Shown here: in pieces, positions 7,212 to 13,974 of the stretch
Position numbering within the stretch: the first letter of the stretch is position 1
Layout: each line of letters begins with the position of its first letter
Assembly: GCA_964580525.1 (NCBI GenBank)
Contig: CAZOKN010000048.1
Span: forward strand, 1-14,115
Reading direction: 5' to 3'
From: CAZOKN01 sp964580525
GTDB lineage: Bacteria; Pseudomonadota; Alphaproteobacteria; Rickettsiales; UBA6187
Length of the DNA: 14,115 nucleotides
Program-made: the position numbers and the translations under genes
Notes under the pieces: generated by a model
The model's input: the letters and a program-made list of their open reading frames with translations, nothing else
What the model was told of the DNA's origin: nothing
The model's database searches: none

Positions 7212-7912
7212 CTTTATTTGAAGTTGATGAGGCTGCAAATAGAGTTAGGGAAGAGGTTGATCCGAGTGCTAATATTATTTTCGGTTCAACTTTTAACGAG
7301 GCTTTGCAAGGAAGTATGCGTGTGTCTGTAGTTGCAACTGGAATTGATTCTCGTTTACCTGCGGGCCAAACTCTTAGCCGAGGTTTTAGGGTTGAAGAGG
7401 AAGAGCAAAAAACGGCCGAAGCTGAAGAGCAGGAAGATCAATATGAAGAGCAGGCTGAAGCTGAGGAAGATTTTGAAGATGAAGTAGATGAGGTTGCTAC
7501 TGCCGCTAACACTCGTAATTTTGAATATCGCAGTTTTGATGATTCTGAAGAGGCTGATTTCCAAGAGGAAAATCAAGCTACGGATAGTCTAGGCTATAAT
7601 TCTGAAGAGGATGAAGAGTTTTCTGTAAAATCTTCCGGCCAAAAGAAAGTGTTCGTGTCGCCAGCTCCTTCTTATCCAAGCGATTATGTGGGATCTGATC
7701 CTTTGGCGAAAGCTCCGAAAAAGCAGCCTGCATCAGCATCTTCTGGTGGGCTTTTCAAAAGGATGGCAAAGGTAGCTCGTTCATTACAAGGTGGTGAGCA
7801 GGAAAGTATGGCATCTGAATTGTCAAAGTCTCTTAAAAAAGAGCCTGTTATGGCTGAAGCAGGGGGCGACGATTTGATGGACATACCAGCATTTTTACGC
7901 AGAAAAGCTTAG
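7208..7912 (+). CDS. ftsZ: Cell division protein FtsZ, C-terminal part (frameshifted gene)
   Basis: This frame carries the rest of FtsZ. Homology really starts at 7188-7190 with NITGGSD, just before the ATG at 7208, which is the internal methionine of GGSDMTLFE and overlaps the upstream TGA as ATGA. The segment MTLFEVDEAANRVREEVDP and FGSTFNEALQGSMRVSVVATGID complete the C-terminal globular domain (to about residue 53 here). A long acidic, Glu/Asp/Gln-rich linker follows (about 60-215), and the protein ends with the conserved C-terminal peptide DIPAFLRRK that binds FtsA and other partners. The linker is normal for alphaproteobacterial FtsZ. Separate translation from the ATGA overlap is conceivable, but the break lies inside the core sheet of the C-terminal domain and lacks one strand, so two functional halves are unlikely. 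Confidence 0.9.
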   Translation: MTLFEVDEAANRVREEVDPSANIIFGSTFNEALQGSMRVSVVATGIDSRLPAGQTLSRGFRVEEEEQKTAEAEEQEDQYEEQAEAEEDFEDEVDEVATAANTRNFEYRSFDDSEEADFQEENQATDSLGYNSEEDEEFSVKSSGQKKVFVSPAPSYPSDYVGSDPLAKAPKKQPASASSGGLFKRMAKVARSLQGGEQESMASELSKSLKKEPVMAEAGGDDLMDIPAFLRRKA

Positions 7913-7923
7913 TTTGAGTAGTT

Positions 7924-7970
7924 ATGTATGGTGCTTGTAGAAAGTATTCTGCTTGCACCGTACGTTTTTT
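7924..7970 (+). terminator. Intrinsic terminator after ftsZ
   Basis: GTATGGTGC (7926-7934) pairs with GCACCGTAC (7955-7963) over nine positions, one of them G-U. The loop itself contains a small AGAA/TTCT helix (7939-7942 with 7947-7950). Six T residues follow at 7965-7970. It starts 11 bases after the ftsZ stop codon. The hairpin plus T-run is the strongest terminator in the window. Confidence 0.75.
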
Positions 7971-7977
7971 AACAATT

Positions 7978-8774
7978 ATGTTCAATTGGTCTATGAAGGA
8001 TCTATTAAGAGCTAAAAAATCTAGTTTTCAGGCGGGCATAACAATTGCTGAGCTTTCTATTTCTATAGCAATTATTGGTTTGTTGCTTGGTGTTGTATCA
8101 AGTGGCTACAAATTAAGAAAAGCTTCTGAACTACGTTCTGTTATAAGTGATATGACGTCTTTCCGCTCAGCTACAGAATCGTTTCAGAGTAAGTATAATC
8201 AAATACCGGGTGATATGGCAGATGCCTATACCTATTGGGGATCTTCCTGTGATGCGACTTCATCGAAGTGCAATGGCAATGGCGATGGAAATATAGACCT
8301 GAACATGGCGGATGGAACAGATAGCGAATCTTTCCGTTTCTGGCAGCATCTTAATCTGGCGGGTTTTATTGATGTAGCTTATACCGGAGTTGCCAATTCT
8401 AGTACAACTTATGGCCATACACCAGGAATAAACTGTCCGGCTACAAAACGAAGCACAGGAGGTTGGCATGCAAGAACACATACTCANNNNNNNNNNCTAA
8501 TGATGATGTTACTGTTGCTACCACAAATATTGAAGTTGGAGGTTTTCGCTCTACAAGCGACTGGACTGCAAACAAGCTTTTTACTCCTGCAGAGGCTTAT
8601 TCCATAGATGTTAAAACCGATGATGGTGATCCTGATAACGGTAAAACCCAGACGCGCAGTTATTATAACGGATCAGCATGGCAAACTACGTGCTTGTCAG
8701 GTTCTGATCCTAGCAGAGCCTATATACTGACCACTTCGACTCAGGAATGTATAATGTTCTTTGATTTGCAGTAG
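7978..8774 (+). CDS. Type IV pilin-like / pseudopilin protein, paralogue of the 5023 gene (interrupted by 10 N)
   Basis: The reading frame runs from 7978 to the N run at 8487-8496 and resumes in another frame to TAG 8772-8774. Because the number of N is a placeholder, this is best read as one gene. The leader ends in SSFQAG, cleavage would give ITIAELSISI with glutamate at mature position 5, then a hydrophobic helix. The body repeats the features of the 5023 protein: IPGDMADAYTYW, the NGNGDGNI calcium-like loop, FTPAEAYSIDVKTDDGDPDNGK, and a late cysteine pair in TTCLSGSDPS and QECIMFF. Start choice: the ATG at 7924 lies inside the terminator hairpin, so 7978 (leader of 20 residues) or 7993 (15 residues) is preferred, although neither has a good ribosome binding site. 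It ends 2 bases from the convergent dapB. Missing residues at the gap are unknown. Confidence 0.82.
8487..8496. other. Assembly gap (10 N)
   Basis: Ten undetermined bases inside the second pilin gene. The frame before and after them differs, so the real gap length is not 10, or there is an error next to it. Confidence 0.99.
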
Positions 8775-8776
8775 GT

Positions 8777-9574
8777 TTATTTTTTTAAAACATCTTTCAT
8801 TGAATAAAACCCTGCTTTTTTATCTTTCGCCCAAACAGCTGCCATAACAGCACCCTTGGCAAATATTTTACGACTGGAGGCTTTATGTGTAAGTTCCACA
8901 CGTTCACCATCTCCTGCGAACATAACAGTGTGTTCACCAACAACATCGCCACCACGTATCGTAGAAAACCCTATTTCACCAATTGGTCTTTTTCCTATTA
9001 TGCCGTCGCGGCTGCGTCTGGCAACGTCGTTTAATTTTACTTCGCGGCCTGCTGCCGCTGATTCACCCAACAACAAAGCAGTTCCAGATGGTGCATCAAC
9101 CTTGTGGCAATGGTGCATTTCAACGATCTCTATATCGAATTTTTCATCTAAAATAGCAGCGACTTGTTCTGTTAGCATTGAGAGAATATTAACGCCTATA
9201 CTCATATTGGCAGACCAGATTATAATTGCATTTTTAGCATATTTTTTTAGTTCGTCTTTTTCTGCGGCTGAAAATCCGGTCGTACCTATTACATGGATCT
9301 TTTTCATCTTCGAAGCAATTGCGGCGCATTTAAGGCTAGTTTCAGGATTTGAGAAATCTATAACAGCATCGCTATTTTTAAATAATTCTTCAAGGCTGCC
9401 CGTAGAATTTATACCAACTGGTTCAAGTCCTGCTAGGGTTCCTATGTCATTTCCCACAAAGTCACTGTTTGGTCGAACAGCACCGCCAATTAAATTGCAA
9501 TTTTCATTTAGTGAAGTTTCTTCAATAAGAGCCTTGCCCATTCTACCAGTGCAACCAACTATTCCTATTTTCAT
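8777..9574 (-). CDS. dapB: 4-hydroxy-tetrahydrodipicolinate reductase
   Basis: 265 residues, the usual length. DapB reduces the dehydrated DapA product with NAD(P)H in the lysine/diaminopimelate pathway, which also feeds peptidoglycan. The N-terminal Rossmann domain shows GIVGCTGRMG (4-13), DFSNP (73-77) and GTTG (97-100). The C-terminal tetramerisation and substrate domain shows the family signature VEMHHCHKVDAPSGTAL (151-167), with catalytic H155 and K158. An AGGAAG six bases before the ATG supports the start. It follows the flavin reductase-like gene by 19 bases on the same strand, so the two are probably co-transcribed. It converges with the second pilin gene with only two bases between the stop codons. 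All key residues are present, so the enzyme should be active. Confidence 0.96.
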   Translation of the reverse strand: MKIGIVGCTGRMGKALIEETSLNENCNLIGGAVRPNSDFVGNDIGTLAGLEPVGINSTGSLEELFKNSDAVIDFSNPETSLKCAAIASKMKKIHVIGTTGFSAAEKDELKKYAKNAIIIWSANMSIGVNILSMLTEQVAAILDEKFDIEIVEMHHCHKVDAPSGTALLLGESAAAGREVKLNDVARRSRDGIIGKRPIGEIGFSTIRGGDVVGEHTVMFAGDGERVELTHKASSRKIFAKGAVMAAVWAKDKKAGFYSMKDVLKK

Positions 9575-9593
9575 TTTATCTTCCTGTTATTCA

Positions 9594-10076
9594 TTAATTT
9601 TTTTGATATTCGCCTCTGAAGTAAATCAGAGGTTTAGCATCGGAGTTTGTTTGCGTGTTAATGACGTGTCCTACTATTATAGTGTGGTCTCCACCATCGT
9701 AAAGCTTTTCCAGCTTACACTCAACATAGGAAATTGCTCCTTTTAATACTGGGCATCTAGTTTCACCGATATGATATTCAACATTTTTCCAATCAATTGT
9801 GGAAGGATGTGAAAAGTTTTTTGATAAAGAAGATTGCTTTTCTTCCAATATGTTAGCTGTGAAATATTTAGCTTTAGTAAAAGTTTCATAGCTGTGGGAA
9901 TTTTTATCAATATTAAAAAGCACCATAGGTGGTTCTAATGATAAAGACGCAAATGAGTTTATAGTAATGCCATGTAGTTTTTTTGCAGACTTAGCTGTAG
10001 TCACAATTACCACGCCAGTTACAAAAGAGCCCATTGCTTGTTTAAAAGAATTATTTGTTATTTTTTTGTTACTCAT
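9594..10076 (-). CDS. Flavin reductase-like (FMN-binding split-barrel) protein
   Basis: 160 residues, a single flavin reductase domain of the HpaC/RutF-like group. The visible motifs are SFVTGVVIVTT (17-27), the flavin-binding GITINSFASLSLEPPMVLF segment (36-54), NSHSYETF (59-66), and the late GDHTIIVGHV (129-138) with PLIYFRGEY (149-157). Such proteins reduce FMN or FAD with NAD(P)H, often for a partner monooxygenase. No monooxygenase is present in this window, so the substrate pathway is unknown. It is cytosolic, without a signal peptide. It is the first gene of a probable two-gene unit with dapB and diverges from motA across a 161-base intergenic region. The ATG at 10076 lacks a clear ribosome binding site, but the N-terminus aligns well in length with the family. 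Confidence 0.88.
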   Translation of the reverse strand: MSNKKITNNSFKQAMGSFVTGVVIVTTAKSAKKLHGITINSFASLSLEPPMVLFNIDKNSHSYETFTKAKYFTANILEEKQSSLSKNFSHPSTIDWKNVEYHIGETRCPVLKGAISYVECKLEKLYDGGDHTIIVGHVINTQTNSDAKPLIYFRGEYQKN

Positions 10077-10128
10077 GGGCGGTTTATCACTTAAAATTCA
10101 GTTATATCAGAAATTTGCAACTATATGT

Positions 10129-10143
10129 TTAACAAATAATTAA
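10129..10143. promoter_or_regulatory. Candidate CtrA box (TTAA-N7-TTAA) upstream of motA
   Basis: TTAA-CAAATAA-TTAA is an exact match to the CtrA pattern. It lies 95 bases upstream of the motA ATG in the gap shared with the divergent flavin reductase gene. CtrA controls flagellar genes in many alphaproteobacteria, so the position fits. Chance occurrence in AT-rich DNA is possible. Confidence 0.45.
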
Positions 10144-10160
10144 TACTTATGAACTATATT

Positions 10161-10176
10161 GGGTCAATATGTTGCT
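10161..10176 (+). promoter_or_regulatory. Sigma54-like (-24/-12) promoter element upstream of motA
   Basis: GGGTCAATATGTTGCT has GG (10162-10163) and GC (10174-10175) separated by exactly 10 bases, and TTGCT around the -12 element agrees with the consensus. The bases just after GG do not match the CAC of the consensus. Transcription would start near 10187, about 50 bases before the motA ATG. The GAFTGA-containing regulator at 3522 is a natural candidate activator. Confidence 0.45.
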
Positions 10177-10237
10177 GTAAATTTCTAAAGGATAATGACT
10201 TACTATTCAATTATTTAATTAAAATTTGGTTTGAAAA

Positions 10238-11098
10238 ATGCTGTTTATTGTAGGTCTGGTAGTAGTTTTTGGTTCGATAGCTGGTGGTTATGCCTTGAAC
10301 CAGGGTCATTTTGGGGTGTTATGGCAGCCTACAGAATTTCTTATCATATTAGGTGCTGCAATTGGTGCGATGATTGTATCTAACCCTAAACACGTATTGT
10401 CAGCCACAGTAGGCAAATTAAAGACCTTATTTAAGGGAAGTCCTTATGGAAAAGCTGACTATATAGATATGTTGATGTTTTTATTTAATATATGCAAGAC
10501 TATGAAAACTAAAGGGATGTTGCAGATAGAGTCAGCACTGGATAAGCCAGAAGAGAGTGAATATTTTACAAAATACCCGAAATTTGTTCATAACCATCAT
10601 GCTGTAGAATTTTTCTGTGATTATATGAGAATGGTCACTATGGGTATGGATAACCATTATCAGCTTGAAGATTTGATGGATAAAGAAATTGAAGCTCATC
10701 ATCACGAAGCTGAGGCGCCTTCAGGAGCTGTTCTTGCGGTTGCAGACGGTTTGCCGGCACTTGGTATCGTGGCAGCGGTATTGGGGGTGATACACACAAT
10801 GGGAAGTATAACTGAGCCTCCTGAGATTCTCGGTGAATTGATCGGTGCGGCACTTGTGGGAACATTCTTTGGGGTTATGATGGGTTATGGTGTGATAGGA
10901 CCTGTTGGAACTTTTTTGGGTAAATATGCAGCATCTGAGACTGAATATTTTCAGGTTCTAAAAGCTGCTATTATTGCGCATGTGCAGGGTAATGCGCCGG
11001 TTATTACTGTTGAGTTTGCAAGAAAAATAATACCTGGTCATTTGCGACCTACATTCCAGGAAGTTGACGCTTTGATAAATGGCCCTGCGGCCGGATAG
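10238..11098 (+). CDS. motA: Flagellar motor stator protein MotA
   Basis: 286 residues, close to the usual length. MotA forms, with MotB, the inner-membrane proton channel that drives flagellar rotation. Four membrane segments are visible: about 2-19, 33-49, 165-187 and 200-224. The two functional prolines fall in the family contexts and at the same numbers as in E. coli: P173 in ADGLPALGIVAAVLGVI and P222 in GYGVIGPVGTFL. In the cytoplasmic loop that contacts the rotor, K90 and E98 stand where E. coli has R90 and E98. The ATG follows a weak ribosome binding site. motB begins 15 bases after the stop, so they form an operon. A CtrA-like box and a sigma54-like element lie in the upstream gap. 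No other flagellar gene is in the window. Confidence 0.96.
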   Translation: MLFIVGLVVVFGSIAGGYALNQGHFGVLWQPTEFLIILGAAIGAMIVSNPKHVLSATVGKLKTLFKGSPYGKADYIDMLMFLFNICKTMKTKGMLQIESALDKPEESEYFTKYPKFVHNHHAVEFFCDYMRMVTMGMDNHYQLEDLMDKEIEAHHHEAEAPSGAVLAVADGLPALGIVAAVLGVIHTMGSITEPPEILGELIGAALVGTFFGVMMGYGVIGPVGTFLGKYAASETEYFQVLKAAIIAHVQGNAPVITVEFARKIIPGHLRPTFQEVDALINGPAAG

Positions 11099-11113
11099 TT
11101 TTAGGTATATAAA

Positions 11114-12187
11114 ATGGCAGGTAAGGGCGGTCAGACTATCATAATCAAAAAAATCAAGAAGGGCGGACATGGCCGACATGGTGGTGCATGGAAAGTTGCG
11201 TATGCCGACTTCGTGACTGCGATGATGGCGTTTTTCCTTTTGTTATGGCTACTTACAGCAACTCCTGTAGAAAATTTGGAAGGATTGGCGGATTATTTTA
11301 GCCCAACCATGGGTTTGCAGGGAAATATAGGTATAGGATTTAGTGGTGGTCAATCATCTAATACAGAAGGCTGGAGTCGTGGTGATTGGACGGCTTTAGG
11401 TCTAGTGTTTGGTTCTCCTCCGTCTGGTCCTATCATTAAGATGCCTGATGAAGATAATAATATAGAGAATGATAATGCACCTGTTAAATTTGAAGATATT
11501 CAACAGAATATAATTAATAATGTAGAAAATAGCCCCGAAACTAAAGACCTTAAAGATTCTATAATCATAGAACAAACACCTGAGGGTGTGAATATACAGG
11601 TGACTGATAAAGAAGGGCGTTCAATGTTTGAAGATAATACAGCTGTTCTAGCGCCGCAGGCAAAACAAATATTAAGCAAAATTGCCGATGTGATTAAGCA
11701 TGTGCCTAACTATATCCAAGTTGTAGGCTATACAAGTTCTGATTATGTTTCTGATAAAGAGGATTATACAGTGTGGGAGCTTTCTGTGGATAGGGCAAAT
11801 GCTGTTAGAAGATATTTGGCTTCACAAGGCTTGGATATTGGCCAGGTGATAAGGGTTGTAGGGAAGGGTGATTGTGAGCCTTTAGACAGAGATAATAAAA
11901 ATGCGCCGGTTAATTCACGATTTGCCATAACCCTTTTGAGAAAATCTATAGTTGCTGATTATAAACAACCAGCTCCTGATGAAGTTATACTTGGCCCTGA
12001 GGAAGCAGGATTGAAGAATTATGCTATAGATAAAAAGAAAAAAGATGAGAAAGAAGGAAATCCTGCTGGTGATATGCCTCATAAAAACATGGTTGAGGGC
12101 GAAAAGAAGAAAGATGGTGAAGAAGGACAAAGCAAAGAGAAAAAACCAAGCTCAGGTGAGAAAAAACCTAAGAAGAAAAAGCATTAG
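11114..12187 (+). CDS. motB: Flagellar motor stator protein MotB
   Basis: 357 residues. MotB anchors the stator to peptidoglycan and supplies the proton-carrying aspartate. The N-terminus is a basic cytoplasmic tail (residues 1-27), followed by the single membrane helix with WKVAYADFVTAMMAFFLLLWLL; the proton-binding residue is D32, at the same number as in E. coli. A plug/linker region covers about 52-150. The OmpA-like peptidoglycan-binding domain covers about 155-278, with YIQVVGYTSSD, WELSVDRANAVRRYL and VNSRFAITLL. In the last motif the usual NRR is NSR. About 75 residues follow that domain, ending in a strongly lysine-rich tail (306-357), longer than in common MotB proteins. The gene follows motA by 15 bases, with AGG in the gap. 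It converges with the protease gene, leaving 9 bases between the stops. Confidence 0.95.
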   Translation: MAGKGGQTIIIKKIKKGGHGRHGGAWKVAYADFVTAMMAFFLLLWLLTATPVENLEGLADYFSPTMGLQGNIGIGFSGGQSSNTEGWSRGDWTALGLVFGSPPSGPIIKMPDEDNNIENDNAPVKFEDIQQNIINNVENSPETKDLKDSIIIEQTPEGVNIQVTDKEGRSMFEDNTAVLAPQAKQILSKIADVIKHVPNYIQVVGYTSSDYVSDKEDYTVWELSVDRANAVRRYLASQGLDIGQVIRVVGKGDCEPLDRDNKNAPVNSRFAITLLRKSIVADYKQPAPDEVILGPEEAGLKNYAIDKKKKDEKEGNPAGDMPHKNMVEGEKKKDGEEGQSKEKKPSSGEKKPKKKKH

Positions 12188-12196
12188 AATTACACC

Positions 12197-12904
12197 TTAT
12201 TTCCAGATAGTTAGGCTTCCATCCCGCACTTCATAGCCGGATAATTTTTGCAAAAAGCTCATGCCTAGTAGTGGTTTATCAAGGGGAGCTCCGTTCACAG
12301 AGGCAACAACATTAGAGATTTTTATACTTCCTATTTCGATAGAGTCTATATTGATAGGGGCGCCGCTTATCGTTCCATTGGCTGTACTATAAATCTTATT
12401 ATATTGTAGATTATTTGTATTGATGCCTATTCTTTTTGCTATTTCATGTGTTATAACCACATCGCTTGCACCGGTATCAACTAAAAACTCAATCTGAACG
12501 CCATTTATTTTTGCTAATATATGGTAATGCCCATCCTGTGCGACTTTGAAAGTAACTGATCCATTAGAATTTTCATTACCATGAGATGGTAGAAGTTCGC
12601 CCACAAGGCGGTTTTTTATATCTTCAAATTGATGGCGATAGCTATACATTACTATCAGTATACAAAATAGAATTAGCCATATTGCGGCATTTTTTAGGGC
12701 ATCAAAATTTCTGTATTTAGCATTTAAAATCAAACTGCTGCCTATTAAAGAAACCAAAATAGACAGATAAACTAGATTGATATTTTCAGAAGAAGATAGG
12801 TTTACAAAGAAATGTTGTTTAGCCAAAAATATTAGCCCAAAAAGAACAAAGAAAAGCAAAATAAAAGTGAGAAATTTTCCATATTTAGAGCTTCTTTGGT
12901 CCAT
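12197..12904 (-). CDS. Retropepsin-like membrane aspartic protease (APRc / TIGR02281-like)
   Basis: 235 residues. Three membrane segments occupy the N-terminal part (about 10-28, 43-60 and 72-88). A soluble clan AA domain follows from about 115, with the catalytic FLVDTGASDVV (140-150, D143-T144-G145), the flap-side region, and the closing LLGMSFLQKL (212-221) and LTIW. A single DTG motif means it must act as a dimer, as retropepsins do. Rickettsia conorii APRc (RC1339) is the best-known relative: a membrane-embedded retropepsin-like enzyme of similar size. Natural substrates are not known from the sequence. It starts one base after the rlmB stop codon, with AGGTG inside the rlmB end as ribosome binding site, so translation is probably coupled. 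The DTG domain faces the periplasm if the N-terminus is cytoplasmic with three spans, but topology is inferred. Confidence 0.88.
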   Translation of the reverse strand: MDQRSSKYGKFLTFILLFFVLFGLIFLAKQHFFVNLSSSENINLVYLSILVSLIGSSLILNAKYRNFDALKNAAIWLILFCILIVMYSYRHQFEDIKNRLVGELLPSHGNENSNGSVTFKVAQDGHYHILAKINGVQIEFLVDTGASDVVITHEIAKRIGINTNNLQYNKIYSTANGTISGAPINIDSIEIGSIKISNVVASVNGAPLDKPLLGMSFLQKLSGYEVRDGSLTIWK

Positions 12905-12905
12905 A

Positions 12906-13655
12906 TTATTTCACCTGTGTGAAGTGATATAAAGCTATCGCCGCAGCGTTAGAAACATTCAGGCTTTCAACTTTCCTTGAGATAGGTAGTTTTACCACCA
13001 TGTCACAATTTTTTATGGTTAAATCACGTAATCCTTTGCCTTCTGCTCCTAGTATAAGCGCTATTTTATCAGGCTTTTTTACATCGTTAATCATAGTATT
13101 TGAATTGCCGTCAAGACCTATACACCAAAAACCTCGTTCTTTTAATTCATCCATAGTCCTTACAAGGTTGGTAACTTTGGCAATAGGTACAATTTCAAGT
13201 GCGCCAGAAGCAGATTTTGCTAGTGCGCCTGTTTCTGCAGGGGAATTATCTTTTGTTGTTATTATGCCCCCAATATCAAAGGCGGCAGCCGAGCGCAGAA
13301 TAGCTCCTACATTTTGTGGATCTGTTAGTTGATCAAGTATAAGCACAATATTTGAGCCTGTAATTTCGTCAATAGATGGGTTGGATAAAGCTTCAACCTC
13401 AAGAGCAATTCCTTGGTGCGGAATTGTTTTACTATTTAACAATAAATCGAACTTATTATTGTCGATTATTTCCACCTTTGGTAACTTTAAATTCTTAGGT
13501 AATGTAGAAAAAGTATTTTGGCTTACAAACAATTTTAAACATTTGCGTTTTGGGTTGGCAAGTGCCGCAAAGCAAGCATGGTTGCCGTAAAACACTATGT
13601 TTTTGCTATCGTTTTTCTTCTGGTGGCTTTGATATTTTTTCATGCGGATTACCAT
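12906..13655 (-). CDS. rlmB: SPOUT-class RNA 2'-O-methyltransferase, RlmB/TrmH family
   Basis: 249 residues. The family methylates ribose 2'-OH with S-adenosylmethionine; RlmB modifies G2251 of 23S rRNA in E. coli. The N-terminal substrate-binding domain (about 18-95) starts with VFYGNHACFAAL and contains HQGIALEV (80-87). The SPOUT knot domain shows motif 1 LDQLTDPQNVGAILRSAAAF (107-126, catalytic-type N115 and R121), motif 2 ILGAEGKGLR (201-210), and motif 3 LPISRKVESLNVSNAAAIAL (223-242). In motif 3 the usual M-x-G before VESLNVS is replaced by ISRK. An alternative start at 13643 (MKKYQS) would shorten the protein by four residues and cannot be excluded. It heads a two-gene unit with the aspartic protease and diverges from the tRNA promoter. 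RlmB is more likely than TrmH because of the N-terminal domain. Confidence 0.9.
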   Translation of the reverse strand: MVIRMKKYQSHQKKNDSKNIVFYGNHACFAALANPKRKCLKLFVSQNTFSTLPKNLKLPKVEIIDNNKFDLLLNSKTIPHQGIALEVEALSNPSIDEITGSNIVLILDQLTDPQNVGAILRSAAAFDIGGIITTKDNSPAETGALAKSASGALEIVPIAKVTNLVRTMDELKERGFWCIGLDGNSNTMINDVKKPDKIALILGAEGKGLRDLTIKNCDMVVKLPISRKVESLNVSNAAAIALYHFTQVK

Positions 13656-13703
13656 TAGCCTGATTTATTTTTGTTGGCAATGTAAAAAAAATATCATCTG
13701 TGA

Positions 13704-13732
13704 TTGACATATTAAAGTTCATAGACTAAATA
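13704..13732 (+). promoter_or_regulatory. Promoter of the tRNA-Tyr/tRNA-Gly unit
   Basis: A perfect -35 TTGACA (13704-13709) is followed after 17 bases by TAAATA (13727-13732), an imperfect -10. The DNA just after it, GGCGCTCCC, is GC-rich, like the discriminator of stringently controlled stable-RNA promoters. Transcription would start near 13739, about 37 bases before tRNA-Tyr. Confidence 0.6.
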
Positions 13733-13775
13733 AGGCGCTCCCTTTACTAAAGTAGTGAGGTTTGGGAAGAGCCGC

Positions 13776-13861
13776 GGAGGGGTGGCCGAGTGGTCAATGG
13801 CAGCAGACTGTAAATCTGCCCGCGAATGCGTTCGTAGGTTCAAATCCTACCCCCTCCACCA
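13776..13861 (+). tRNA. tRNA-Tyr (anticodon GTA)
   Basis: The 7-base acceptor GGAGGGG (13776-13782) pairs with CCCCTCC (13851-13857), followed by discriminator A and an encoded CCA (13859-13861). The anticodon stem GCAGA/TCTGC (13803-13807 and 13815-13819) encloses CTGTAAA with anticodon GTA at 13810-13812. The T arm carries GTTCAAATC. The long variable arm is expected for bacterial tRNA-Tyr. Confidence 0.97.
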
Positions 13862-13900
13862 CTTTTTTGTGGGGGTTAAAAGAGTAGGGTTTGGTTTTGA

Positions 13901-13974
13901 GCGGGTGTAGCTTAGTGGTAAAGTTCCAGCCTTCCAAGCTGGCCATGAGGGTTCGATTCCCTTCACCCGCTCCA
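13901..13974 (+). tRNA. tRNA-Gly (anticodon TCC)
   Basis: Acceptor GCGGGTG (13901-13907) pairs with CACCCGC (13964-13970), followed by discriminator T and encoded CCA. The anticodon stem CCAGC/GCTGG encloses CTTCCAA with anticodon TCC at 13933-13935. The T arm GGGTTCGATTCCC is canonical. It lies 39 bases after tRNA-Tyr and is probably co-transcribed, as in many Proteobacteria where this pair precedes translation-factor genes. Confidence 0.97.

Noticed and set aside
7924..7977. ATG at 7924 as start of the second pilin
   Set aside because: It falls inside the terminator hairpin and would give an untypically long prepilin leader (38 residues to the cleavage glycine).
8856..9746. A 296-codon plus-strand reading frame opposite dapB and the flavin reductase gene
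   Set aside because: It is antisense to two clearly recognised genes, has no family features, and its hydrophobic, Ser/Ile/Pro-rich composition is what a shadow frame would give.
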